This document shows positions 22,123-29,990 of a DNA stretch of 64,000 nucleotides, piece by piece. A program made the position numbers and the translations under genes. The DNA lies in NCBI RefSeq assembly GCF_000287055.2, contig NZ_AJYQ02000038.1, forward strand, positions 62,001 through 126,000, in the 5' to 3' direction. The notes under the pieces are model-generated. The model was not told the origin of the DNA. It made no database searches and saw only the letters and a program-made list of their open reading frames with translations. Origin of the DNA: Vibrio genomosp. F10 str. ZF-129. GTDB taxonomy: Bacteria > Pseudomonadota > Gammaproteobacteria > Enterobacterales > Vibrionaceae. The stretch's first letter is position 1. Each line of letters opens with the position of its first letter.

Positions 22123-22157
22123 AAAAATCCAAATGTTTTTATGCATTTGGATTTTTT
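22123..22157 (+). terminator. rho-independent terminator of ruvAB
   Basis: AAAAATCCAAATG and CATTTGGATTTTTT form a 13-bp stem with an 8-base loop and a T run. It ends immediately before a small ATG ORF at 22158. Confidence 0.88.
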
Positions 22158-22361
22158 ATGGATGTTTCTCAAGCCCTGAACGTGATGAATTTCATCTCGG
22201 TTTATGCCATCGGTATGATCTTTGTCTTTCTCGTGTTTGTTGTAATATTGAGCGACGGGTTACTGACTCATGAGGTGAAACGCGCCTTCACTACTCAATC
22301 AACGACGAACTACAATCTTTCTTGGAATAAGCTCAACGCCGGGGTTATACCGTTTTTGTGA
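22158..22361 (+). CDS. possible small single-TM protein (doubtful)
   Basis: An ORF of 67 codons with one plausible TM helix (ISVYAIGMIFVFLVFVVIL, about residues 13-31). I do not recognise a family. The ATG touches the ruvAB terminator and the only ribosome-binding element is GGA within that hairpin. The last 63 bases lie antisense to the end of fruR. It may be a random ORF, or the shortened edge of a membrane protein left at the junction where the fructose locus adjoins ruvB. Confidence 0.25.
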   Translation: MDVSQALNVMNFISVYAIGMIFVFLVFVVILSDGLLTHEVKRAFTTQSTTNYNLSWNKLNAGVIPFL

Positions 22362-23279
22362 GGCGTTGAGTGCTTGTTCTAATGCACTGTCACAGATCAA
22401 ATCAAACTGCTGGGGCAAAGAGTTTATCTTGAAAGGCAAAAAGTCGAGTAAACGATTATCACCAAAGGTGGCTAACTTTATTCTTGTCATTAACTCCGGC
22501 TTTTCTGAAAACACGTCAAGCACACCCTCTAGCAACGTATAAGAAGTCGTTACAATGGCATCGGGCATTTGAGCCGATTTAATCCATTGTTTCAGTTGAG
22601 CATAGCCGTCTTGTCGGTTGAAGTGTTCACCATACCCAAACAGTGTCTGGACATTCCTTTCTTTCGCTGCGGATTCAAACCCTAGTTGGCGCTCTTTCGA
22701 TATGTTAAGAGCGGGTAACGCCCCAATAAGTCCGACCTTTTTTGTGTTGGAATCAATAACCGACTGGGTTAATTCAAACGCTGCATCATAGTCTTCACTG
22801 ACAATACAAGCGAAGTGTTCGTCATCTAATGGTCGGTCAATTGCTATGACTGGAGTACCAGCTTGTTGAATGGCTAAGTAGAAATCATTGGCGTCAGGAA
22901 GGGCGCTGGCGACAAAAAGCGCATCGATGCGCCTTGATATGAGTGCCTCGGTGACATTTTTTTCAGTGTCAGGATCGTCATCAGAACAACCAATTAATAT
23001 CTGGTAGCCAGCTTTGCGAGAGTTTTGCTCTAAGATTTTAGCAATGCGCGCGTAACTTGTGTTTTCCAAGTCAGGGATAATTAGGCCAAATGAACGGCTG
23101 TTTCCTGCGCGTAGCGATGATGCAGCGTGGTCAGGGCGGTAGTTATGCTCTTGAACAACGGCAATGACTTTTTGCTGAGTTTTTTGAGAAATTCGGTATT
23201 TCTGGGCCTTACCATTAATGACATAACTCGCCGTCGTCTTGGATACCCCTGCTAATTTTGCGATTTCATCTAACGTCAT
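22299..23279 (-). CDS. fruR: FruR/Cra, fructose repressor of the LacI family
   Basis: LacI-family regulator that responds to fructose 1-phosphate, 326 residues. It begins MTLDEIAKLAGVSKTTASYV (helix-turn-helix), continues with the hinge YRPDHAASSLRAG, then an effector domain (LIIPDLENTSYARIAKILE, FVASALPDANDFY). The ATG at 23279 follows AAGGATCC and matches the E. coli Cra start. It is divergent from fruBKA, and three GCTGAA-type palindromes lie between. Whether it acts as a local fru regulator or a global Cra cannot be told from this window. Confidence 0.92.
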   Translation of the reverse strand: MTLDEIAKLAGVSKTTASYVINGKAQKYRISQKTQQKVIAVVQEHNYRPDHAASSLRAGNSRSFGLIIPDLENTSYARIAKILEQNSRKAGYQILIGCSDDDPDTEKNVTEALISRRIDALFVASALPDANDFYLAIQQAGTPVIAIDRPLDDEHFACIVSEDYDAAFELTQSVIDSNTKKVGLIGALPALNISKERQLGFESAAKERNVQTLFGYGEHFNRQDGYAQLKQWIKSAQMPDAIVTTSYTLLEGVLDVFSEKPELMTRIKLATFGDNRLLDFLPFKINSLPQQFDLICDSALEQALNASQKRYNPGVELIPRKIVVRR

Positions 23280-23346
23280 TATGGATCCTTTTTGTGCCAT
23301 TGATCATAAAAATACGACCTTACGTTAAGCAAGAGTTGCATTATAC

Positions 23347-23362
23347 GCTGAATCGATTCAGT
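23347..23362. promoter_or_regulatory. FruR operator O1
   Basis: GCTGAATCGATTCAGT is a near-perfect palindrome matching the FruR/Cra consensus GCTGAAACGTTTCAGC. It is nearest fruR, 68 bases from its start codon, and probably mediates autoregulation. Confidence 0.85.
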
Positions 23363-23368
23363 ATGAAA

Positions 23369-23384
23369 GCTGAAAGGATTCAGC
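23369..23384. promoter_or_regulatory. FruR operator O2
   Basis: GCTGAAAGGATTCAGC is a FruR-type palindrome with one mismatch in its centre. It starts 22 bases after the start of O1, about two helical turns, so cooperative binding is possible. Confidence 0.8.
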
Positions 23385-23476
23385 AGAGTTGCAAATCTTA
23401 CATTTTTAGAGCTGTGCTGTTTCTTGCTAACATTGAAAATAATGTGAATTTCTTTGTTAGTTTTTTTTAGATTATT

Positions 23477-23492
23477 GCTGAATCGATTCAGC
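23477..23492. promoter_or_regulatory. FruR operator O3, upstream of fruB
   Basis: GCTGAATCGATTCAGC is a perfect palindrome 36 bases before the fruB start, placed to block the fruBKA promoter. Confidence 0.88.
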
Positions 23493-23527
23493 TTCTAGCG
23501 AAATAGAATAACCCTGAGGCAGCCACC

Positions 23528-24715
23528 ATGCTCGAATTGACAATAGATGACATCATTTTAAACCAGTCTTTTAATGACAAGATTGAGGCTATCCAAGCCA
23601 TAGCGTCAGATTTATCTAGCAAGGGCTATGTTGAAGATGGCTATGTTGAAGGAATGCTGGAGCGCGAAGCTCAACATTCCACTTACCTGGGGAATGGAAT
23701 CGCGATCCCTCATGGCACGACTCAAACACGTGGTTTGGTACAACAAACAGGGGTGTCACTGCATCATTTTCCTCAGGGAATTAGCTGGGGTGATGGAAAT
23801 ATCGTTTATGTTGCTATTGGTATTGCTGCTCAATCTGATGAGCACCTTGGCATATTGAAGCAGCTGACCCATGTTTTATCGAATGAAAATGTTGAGTTGT
23901 TGCTCAAGCAAGCCAGTACCAAAGATCAATTGATCGCTATTTTGAATGGCGATGTGCAAAGCGACAAAGCCCAAAGCCGTTTTTCATTTTCTGCTTCTCT
24001 TGTTCAACGTGAGTTTCCCGCGACCGATATGATTCAGATGAGTGCTGTTGCCAGTGGGTTACTGCGTAATCAAGGCTGCGTCGACGCTGAATTTATTTCC
24101 GATGTTATTAATAAAGCGCCAACCTCTCTGGGCGATGGTTTGTGGTTAGTCAGTAGTGATTGTTCGGTGAATCAAACAGGAATGGCTTTTGTTTCAGCGG
24201 CACAGCCATTTGAAATGAACAATCAGCCAGTGAAAGCCCTACTGGTTATTTCATCTTGTAATCATCTCCATCAACCCGTTCTTGAACAATTAACAGAACT
24301 TGTTTTTTCAAAGCAGCAAAAATCACTGTTTGCCCTGTCAGAAGATCAGCTGGTGGCGCTGTTCGTACGTGATGATAATCGAACTGAAGATATGTCAGGT
24401 GACGCGGTCTTAGAGTCGAACCCAATGAATAGCGAACTCGTTAATAGTGGTGAATTTACGATTCGAAATGCCCACGGTCTACACGCGAGACCAGGCGCTA
24501 TGCTCGTCGCTGAAGCGAAAAAATTTGAGTCGACGATCAAAGTCGCCAACCTTAATGGTGACAAAGAGGAAGTCAATGCGAAGAGTCTCATGAAGGTCAT
24601 TTCACTGGGGGTTAAGCATGGTTGCACGCTCAAATTTACCGCCGATGGGGAAGATTCAAAACAAGCCATTGAAGCGATCGGTAAAGCGATTCAATCTGGT
24701 CTGGGTGAAGGGTAG
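23528..24715 (+). CDS. fruB: FruB, fructose PTS IIA-HPr fusion (FPr)
   Basis: Diphosphoryl-transfer protein of the fructose phosphotransferase system, 395 residues. The N-terminal IIA-Fru domain has the phospho-His at H62 (GNGIAIPHGTTQTR). A central linker domain follows. The C-terminal HPr-like domain has the phospho-His in NAHGLHARPGAML. It passes phosphate from enzyme I to FruA. It is first in fruB-fruK-fruA, downstream of FruR operator O3. Confidence 0.95.
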   Translation: MLELTIDDIILNQSFNDKIEAIQAIASDLSSKGYVEDGYVEGMLEREAQHSTYLGNGIAIPHGTTQTRGLVQQTGVSLHHFPQGISWGDGNIVYVAIGIAAQSDEHLGILKQLTHVLSNENVELLLKQASTKDQLIAILNGDVQSDKAQSRFSFSASLVQREFPATDMIQMSAVASGLLRNQGCVDAEFISDVINKAPTSLGDGLWLVSSDCSVNQTGMAFVSAAQPFEMNNQPVKALLVISSCNHLHQPVLEQLTELVFSKQQKSLFALSEDQLVALFVRDDNRTEDMSGDAVLESNPMNSELVNSGEFTIRNAHGLHARPGAMLVAEAKKFESTIKVANLNGDKEEVNAKSLMKVISLGVKHGCTLKFTADGEDSKQAIEAIGKAIQSGLGEG

Positions 24716-24723
24716 AGAGAGTG

Positions 24724-25680
24724 ATGACAATGAAAACGAAAACGAGCAAAGTCGTAACGGTCACTTTGAATCCTGCGCTTGATCTTACCGGGCACTTACC
24801 GTTTATCCATACCGGTGGGGTAAGCCTGGTCGATGAAGGTTCACTTCACCCGGCCGGTAAAGGCGTTAATGTGGCCAAGGTGCTATCAGAGCTTGGGGCT
24901 GAGGTCACGGTCACCGGATTCTTAGGGACTGATAACCAAGAGATGTTTTGTCAGCTGTTTGAACAGCTTGGCGCAACCGACAAGTTCGTTCGGGTTCCTG
25001 GTTCAACTCGTATTAACGTCAAGCTGGTTGAGCAATCGGGCAGTGTCAGTGACATCAATTTCCCGGGCGTAGAAGTGACTCCTCAAGCTGTACTTGAGTT
25101 TGAAAAAACATTGTTGGATTTAGCTGAAGATCATGACTATTTCGTGATAGCGGGAAGCTTGCCACCTGGTATTTCCCCTGAGCTTTGCGCAAGTTGGATC
25201 AAAAAACTGCGTTCATTGGGAAAAAAAGTCATTTTTGATAGCAGCCGAAATGCACTAGCTCAAGGCATTGATGCGAGCCCGTGGTTGATAAAGCCTAATG
25301 AAGAAGAACTGTCACAGGTTATGGGACTTTCTTCATCGAATCCTGACGAATGTCGAACTGCCGCAGAAACGCTGGCCGAAAAGCACATAGAGAACATTGT
25401 TATCTCAATGGGAGCGGATGGCGTTATGTGGCTAAATCAAGGCGAGTGGCTCCATGCAAAACCACCCAAAATGAAGGTGGTGAGCACAGTCGGTGCCGGA
25501 GATACGCTGGTAGCGGGCCTCTGTTGGGGCCACATGCAACAGATGAAAAAAACCGAATTACTTCAATTTTCCACCGCTTTGTCTGCCTTAGCAGTCACAC
25601 AGATTGGCGTTGGAATACCCTCAAAAGAACAACTACACACTCTACAGACGCAAACTCAGATAGACATCATAAGCCAATAG
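24724..25680 (+). CDS. fruK: FruK, 1-phosphofructokinase
   Basis: PfkB-family kinase converting fructose 1-phosphate to fructose 1,6-bisphosphate. Conserved parts are VTLNPALDLTG, HPAGKGVNVAKVLSELG (substrate loop), FDSSRNALA, and the ATP/anion-hole motif STVGAGDTLVAG with the catalytic Asp. The ATG at 24724 follows AGAGAGAGT and gives 318 residues; an ATG two codons on is also possible. It lies 8 bases after fruB and 39 before fruA. Confidence 0.95.
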   Translation: MTMKTKTSKVVTVTLNPALDLTGHLPFIHTGGVSLVDEGSLHPAGKGVNVAKVLSELGAEVTVTGFLGTDNQEMFCQLFEQLGATDKFVRVPGSTRINVKLVEQSGSVSDINFPGVEVTPQAVLEFEKTLLDLAEDHDYFVIAGSLPPGISPELCASWIKKLRSLGKKVIFDSSRNALAQGIDASPWLIKPNEEELSQVMGLSSSNPDECRTAAETLAEKHIENIVISMGADGVMWLNQGEWLHAKPPKMKVVSTVGAGDTLVAGLCWGHMQQMKKTELLQFSTALSALAVTQIGVGIPSKEQLHTLQTQTQIDIISQ

Positions 25681-25719
25681 CTAACGGCTATTAGGCCAAC
25701 AAGGAAAAGGGTCAACATT

Positions 25720-27489
25720 ATGAAAATTGCCATCATTACCGCTTGCCCAAGTGGTGTTGCCAACAGTGTTATTGCCGCTGGTTTATTGCAAAAGGCAGCA
25801 GAAACATTAGGCCATGATACCGTGACGGAATGTCACTCAAGCGTTATCGATAATGCGCCATTAACATCGCAACAAATCGCGGATGCTGATATTGTCGTTA
25901 TCGCTGCCAACACGCCGGTTGATACGGCACGCTTCATTGGAAAGCGCGTTTACCAAGCGACGATTTCAGATTGTACTGCCGATACGGTGGCGTTCTTAAC
26001 CTCTGCCATTTCTGATGCGAGCGAACTTCGATCGAATCAATCTAGTCAAGTTAATCGTTTAGAGCCTGAATCAGGTGTCGCAGTAGCAACCCCAGTAGCG
26101 GAAAAAGTAGCGAAAAACATTGTCGCGATAACCGCTTGTCCAACCGGAGTGGCGCACACTTTCATGGCGGCCGAAGCGCTGGAAAAAGAGAGTGCTCGAC
26201 TAGGCCACAGTATTAAAGTGGAAACTCGCGGCTCTGTCGGTGCAAAGAATCAGTTAACAGCTCAAGATATTGAACAAGCCGATTTGGTTATCATTGCGGC
26301 CGATATTGAAGTACCACTAGATCGATTCAATGGTAAGGCCCTGTATAAAACCAGCACAAGTCTTGCCCTTAAAAAAACTGAGCAAGAGATCAACAAAGCG
26401 TTTTCAGATGCCACACCATACCAACACAGTGGTGGTGCTAATCCGTCAACCGCCGGTGAAGAGAAAAAAGGCGCTTATAAGCATCTTATGACTGGGGTAT
26501 CTCACATGCTACCTGTCGTGGTGGCGGGTGGTTTGATCATCGCGCTTTCGTTTGTTTTTGGTATTGAAGCCTTTAAAGAAGAGGGGACATTAGCCGCGGC
26601 ATTGATGACTATTGGTGGTGGCTCTGCCTTTGCTTTGATGATTCCAGTACTCGCTGGGTTCATTGCTTTTTCAATTGCTGATCGTCCGGGTCTTGCTCCT
26701 GGTTTGATTGGCGGTATGTTGGCCAGTTCAACCGGTGCCGGTTTTCTTGGTGGTATTGCTGCGGGTTTTATTGCTGGTTATTCCGCGAAACTCATCGCTG
26801 ACAAAGTCTCGCTTCCTCAATCCATGGAAGCGTTGAAACCGATACTGATTATCCCATTTGTGGCGAGTTTGTTTACCGGTCTTGTGATGATCTACATCGT
26901 AGGCGGTCCGGTGTCTGGCATTATGTCAGCCATGACCGAGTTCCTAAATAACATGGGGTCAGCGAACGCGGTACTTCTCGGTGTTATTCTTGGTTCAATG
27001 ATGTGCTTTGACTTAGGTGGCCCAATCAATAAGGCGGCTTATACATTTGGTGTGGGTCTATTGGCATCACAAACGTACGCGCCAATGGCTGCGATTATGG
27101 CTGCGGGTATGGTTCCTGCTCTAGGCATGGGCCTTGCGACTTGGTTAGCGAAAGATAAGTTTGAGGCGAGTGAACGAGAAGCGGGTAAAGCCTCATTTGT
27201 TCTTGGACTGTGCTTCATTTCTGAAGGTGCGATTCCATTTGCAGCAAAAGATCCGATGCGTGTTATTCCAGCGTGTATGGCAGGCGGAGCATTAACGGGT
27301 GCACTTTCGATGCTGTTTGGCGCTCAACTGATGGCACCGCACGGTGGTTTATTTGTGTTGCTTATCCCTGGTGCAATTTCACCAATACTGATGTATTTAG
27401 TGGCAATAGCGGCAGGTACTGCAGTGACCGGGTTTGGTTATGCGTTCTTAAAGCAAAGAGAATCGAGCAAAGAGGCAGCCGTCGCGTAA
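25720..27489 (+). CDS. fruA: FruA, fructose PTS IIB'-IIB-IIC permease
   Basis: Membrane permease that imports fructose as fructose 1-phosphate, 589 residues. Two IIB-like domains occur in tandem: the first with ITACPSGVANSV (about residues 1-105), the second with ITACPTGVAHTFMAAEALE, the expected phospho-Cys site. A hydrophobic IIC domain begins near residue 250 (HMLPVVVAGGLIIALSFVFG). The ribosome-binding site is AAGGAAAAGGG. It is last in the fru operon, and a terminator follows about 100 bases downstream. Confidence 0.96.
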   Translation: MKIAIITACPSGVANSVIAAGLLQKAAETLGHDTVTECHSSVIDNAPLTSQQIADADIVVIAANTPVDTARFIGKRVYQATISDCTADTVAFLTSAISDASELRSNQSSQVNRLEPESGVAVATPVAEKVAKNIVAITACPTGVAHTFMAAEALEKESARLGHSIKVETRGSVGAKNQLTAQDIEQADLVIIAADIEVPLDRFNGKALYKTSTSLALKKTEQEINKAFSDATPYQHSGGANPSTAGEEKKGAYKHLMTGVSHMLPVVVAGGLIIALSFVFGIEAFKEEGTLAAALMTIGGGSAFALMIPVLAGFIAFSIADRPGLAPGLIGGMLASSTGAGFLGGIAAGFIAGYSAKLIADKVSLPQSMEALKPILIIPFVASLFTGLVMIYIVGGPVSGIMSAMTEFLNNMGSANAVLLGVILGSMMCFDLGGPINKAAYTFGVGLLASQTYAPMAAIMAAGMVPALGMGLATWLAKDKFEASEREAGKASFVLGLCFISEGAIPFAAKDPMRVIPACMAGGALTGALSMLFGAQLMAPHGGLFVLLIPGAISPILMYLVAIAAGTAVTGFGYAFLKQRESSKEAAVA

Positions 27490-27590
27490 GAGATGGCAGG
27501 AGCATAAGATATTTCAGTAACATGAAAGATCTCAGATTCAACTGCACCGTTTAATTTCGATGCTTTCCCCCACTAGAATCAAGCATCACA

Positions 27591-27613
27591 GCGCTACTTT
27601 GGTAGCGCTTTTT
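27591..27613 (+). terminator. rho-independent terminator of fruBKA
   Basis: GCGCTAC and GTAGCGC pair around TTTG and are followed by a run of six T. It abuts the end of the convergent gene at 27613. Confidence 0.9.
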
Positions 27614-27906
27614 TAGTTATCTTGTGATGAAGATTTCAGTTGAACCCATTTTAAGGCACCATTGGTTTCAAAGTCATTCGCTTCCTTACAGATCATGTAA
27701 TGCTCGCCAACCTGAAGAATTGCCCCTAATGAGTAGGCTTGGTCTTGGTAATAGCAAACCCGTTTTGCTGCGCTTGAACCATCAACGGCAATAATACTTT
27801 TCCCCGGTGTTGAAATCACTTTCGCATTCAATGGGAGCGCTATCATTGCAACGATAGAAGTCATTGAAACGATAGAAGTGAGCGTTATCAGTTGATATTT
27901 TATCAT
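27613..27906 (-). CDS. DUF1496 small exported protein
   Basis: Protein of 97 residues with an N-terminal hydrophobic signal (ITLTSIVSMTSIVAMIALPL) ending near ALPLNAK. A DUF1496 core follows: VCYYQDQAYSLGAILQVGEHYMICK, whose two Cys could form a periplasmic disulfide. E. coli YnjH is a similar protein of unknown function. AAGGAAG precedes the ATG. It lies 24 bases downstream of the PLP enzyme on the same strand and may be co-transcribed with it. Confidence 0.7.
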   Translation of the reverse strand: MIKYQLITLTSIVSMTSIVAMIALPLNAKVISTPGKSIIAVDGSSAAKRVCYYQDQAYSLGAILQVGEHYMICKEANDFETNGALKWVQLKSSSQDN

Positions 27907-27930
27907 TCAAATCTTCCTTACTGGTGTCAT

Positions 27931-28830
27931 TTAATCCCACTGCCTTTGATATCGAGGTAGCATACTCTCGTTGCCTAAGATCCCACCTTGATGAACATAG
28001 ATCAGCGTTTTGTCTTCTAAGTATTGTCTATGTTTGAGTAAACAGCGCCACATCATCGGATCATAGAGCAAATCAAATTCGACATAAGTATCTTCGAGTA
28101 ACTGCTGCCAAATTAAGTAGTCTTCATGATCGAGCTGTCCAAAATGATGTTTGCTGTCTAATGTCAGGATTTCAGGGTGGTTGTGAGGCTCTAACTGATG
28201 AAACTGTTGTATTAAATAATCGCGCCCACCGACACAAGGGCAGGTCAATACCTCAATCCCATGTGGCTTTAAATACTGGCTTAGATAGAGTGATGTGGTG
28301 CCTGTTCCTGATGGTAGAGCCACAACACAACGTTGGCTGCTATCGTATCTCGCCCATTGTAAAAGTTCCTCAGCAAGCTCGGTAACGCCTAATGCGGCTG
28401 AAGTTGAACGCCCACCTTCTGGGACAACAATGCAGCACTCGTCTGGCTGACGAACCTGTGCAATAAAATCCGCAGGGTGAAGAGGCGTCGAAATCGCCTC
28501 TTTTACCACAATGACTTTAGCCCCTAAATCCAGTGCACCTCGATAATTACCGATAGGCGTTTTTTTGAGCCAATGGGGAATATGATCAACATAAAATTCA
28601 AGTTGCCACCCTTTAATGCTTGCAAGGGCAGCGAGGGAATACAGCGAGTTAGCTTGAGCAGAACCATAGCCAATAATTGTGGTTATCGTTTCGTCATTGT
28701 TATTGAGTAGCCATCTGAATTTTCGAGCTTTATTACCGCTAAACTGGCTGTGAAGCTTATCGTCTCTCTTGAGGAAAAACTCAATATCTTGAAAGCGATG
28801 TTGAGTGACGGGAGAATTATTTAAGATCAT
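27931..28830 (-). CDS. PLP-dependent ACC deaminase/D-cysteine desulfhydrase-like enzyme
   Basis: Fold type II PLP enzyme, 299 residues. The N terminus FFLKRDDKLHSQFSGNKARKF contains the PLP Lys in GNKARKF. VPEGGRSTSAALG and LPSGTGTTSLYLS are consistent with the phosphate-binding loop, and IYVHQGGILGN is near the end. The family includes D-cysteine desulfhydrase and 1-aminocyclopropane-1-carboxylate deaminase, and the substrate cannot be chosen from sequence. The ATG at 28830 was preferred to a longer frame because homologues start here, although its ribosome-binding site is weak. It is divergent from psrA. Confidence 0.75.
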   Translation of the reverse strand: MILNNSPVTQHRFQDIEFFLKRDDKLHSQFSGNKARKFRWLLNNNDETITTIIGYGSAQANSLYSLAALASIKGWQLEFYVDHIPHWLKKTPIGNYRGALDLGAKVIVVKEAISTPLHPADFIAQVRQPDECCIVVPEGGRSTSAALGVTELAEELLQWARYDSSQRCVVALPSGTGTTSLYLSQYLKPHGIEVLTCPCVGGRDYLIQQFHQLEPHNHPEILTLDSKHHFGQLDHEDYLIWQQLLEDTYVEFDLLYDPMMWRCLLKHRQYLEDKTLIYVHQGGILGNESMLPRYQRQWD

Positions 28831-28933
28831 GGAAAGGCTCAAGAATGTGGTTTGGGGGAAGTATATCAATCCTGACGCCATTTTACCTATTACACCGTGA
28901 CCACAAACCGCTACATCAGAATAAAAAACAGAA

Positions 28934-28964
28934 TAAAAAAAGCCCAGAACAATCAGGTTCTGGG
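28934..28964 (-). terminator. minus-strand terminator upstream of the PLP enzyme (leader or sRNA end)
   Basis: GCCCAGAAC and GTTCTGGGC form a perfect 9-bp stem. On the minus strand it is followed by seven T. It sits about 100 bases before the 28830 start codon, so it would end a short transcript from the psrA side or act as an attenuator. Confidence 0.75.
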
Positions 28965-29171
28965 CAGATACAAACATAGGAGTTAATATGAAAAAGCAGT
29001 TTAAACGGTAGTGGCAGTATAAAAACAAGTCTGACGGCCAGTGAAACTCTTAAAACTCTGCTCACTACACCTAATATGACCCGCCTTTTCCAATACAGTT
29101 CCATCTTTTTTTAATAAAAATCGAAGTTTTTTTAACTCTTTTATTTTCAATAAATTAAAACGTTACGTACT

Positions 29172-29188
29172 ATTCTGGTCGGACCAAA
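29172..29188. promoter_or_regulatory. FadR operator upstream of psrA-fadE
   Basis: ATTCTGGTCGGACCAAA contains the palindrome TGGTCGGACCA, the core of the FadR consensus (AACTGGTCGGACCAGTT-like). It lies about 85 bases before psrA. Acyl-CoA-released repression of the beta-oxidation genes is the expected effect. Confidence 0.75.
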
Positions 29189-29240
29189 GATCATAAATGT
29201 GATGTTAATGGCTTGTTAATCATGTTTTCGATCTGTATAT

Positions 29241-29258
29241 TTCAAACAGATGTTTAAT
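29241..29258. promoter_or_regulatory. PsrA-type operator upstream of psrA
   Basis: TTCAAACAGATGTTTAA is an inverted repeat of the form CAAAC-N4-GTTT, resembling the Pseudomonas PsrA site. It lies 14 bases before the psrA ATG, where binding would block transcription or early elongation. Confidence 0.5.
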
Positions 29259-29271
29259 ACGAGCGATTGAA

Positions 29272-29898
29272 ATGGCAGCCAAAAACGATACCAAAAATAA
29301 AATTCTAGATGTGGCGGAAGTGTTGTTCTCGGAGCAAGGGTTTAATGACACGTCATTAAGAACGATCACGAGCAAAGCAGGCGTGAATTTGGCGTCGGTT
29401 AACTATCACTTTGGCGATAAGAAAACCTTAGTCAGAGCCGTCATCGATCGATACTTAGAAGCGTTTATGCCAGCACTTGAGCAGTCGTTGGAGTCGCTTA
29501 ATGAACGCAATGATTTTGAAGTGGCTGATGTATTCGAATCGTTACGTCAGCCGTTAAGGGCACTAAACAGTGTGAGACCAGACGGAACAAGTCGATTTAT
29601 GCTGCTTATTGGTCGTGGATACACCGACGTTCAGGGGCATTTGCGCTGGTTCATCACCACGCGTTATCAAGGCGTTCTGTCTCTGTTCACTCAATCTGTG
29701 CTTAAGGCGAACCCTAATTTAACTCAAGAAACTCTGTTCTGGCGTCTTCATTTCACGCTTGGCACTTGCGTATTTACCATGGCATCTAGCCAGGCGCTGG
29801 CTGAGATAGCCGAGAACGATTTTGGTACCAAAGTAGATTCTAAAGCGGTGGTTGATCGGCTCATTCCTTACTTGTCAGCAGGGGTTGCAGCCAATTAA
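29272..29898 (+). CDS. psrA: PsrA-like TetR regulator of fatty acid metabolism
   Basis: TetR-family repressor, 208 residues. The N-terminal helix-turn-helix is ILDVAEVLFSEQGFNDTSLR and TSKAGVNLASVNYHFGDKKTL. The C-terminal ligand domain has TSRFMLLIGRGYTDVQGHLR. It closely resembles Vibrio PsrA, which senses long-chain fatty acids or their CoA esters and lies upstream of fadE. Both FadR-type and PsrA-type palindromes precede it, suggesting dual control and autoregulation. fadE follows on the same strand after 92 bases. Confidence 0.85.
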   Translation: MAAKNDTKNKILDVAEVLFSEQGFNDTSLRTITSKAGVNLASVNYHFGDKKTLVRAVIDRYLEAFMPALEQSLESLNERNDFEVADVFESLRQPLRALNSVRPDGTSRFMLLIGRGYTDVQGHLRWFITTRYQGVLSLFTQSVLKANPNLTQETLFWRLHFTLGTCVFTMASSQALAEIAENDFGTKVDSKAVVDRLIPYLSAGVAAN

Positions 29899-29990
29899 TT
29901 AAACGCCAGTTAACTCAACTGAAACACAAAACTAATAAAACTAAAAAACCTAATAAATATAAAAACACACCAACACGTGAACAAAAGGAT

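Larger units (their letters stand above)
28831..29271. other. regulatory region between the PLP enzyme and psrA
   Basis: About 440 bases without a supported gene. It holds a minus-strand terminator hairpin (28934-28964), a very A/T-rich stretch (29105-29165), a FadR-type palindrome and a PsrA-type palindrome. A seven-codon plus-strand ORF (28988-29011) preceded by AGGAG is present but is too short to call. Confidence 0.5.

Noticed and set aside
28988-29011. Seven-codon plus-strand ORF after AGGAG
   Set aside because: Good ribosome-binding site but only seven codons, with no attenuator structure downstream on that strand.
28916-29104. 62-codon minus-strand ORF upstream of the PLP enzyme
   Set aside because: It reads straight through a strong terminator, has no ribosome-binding site and no recognisable domain.
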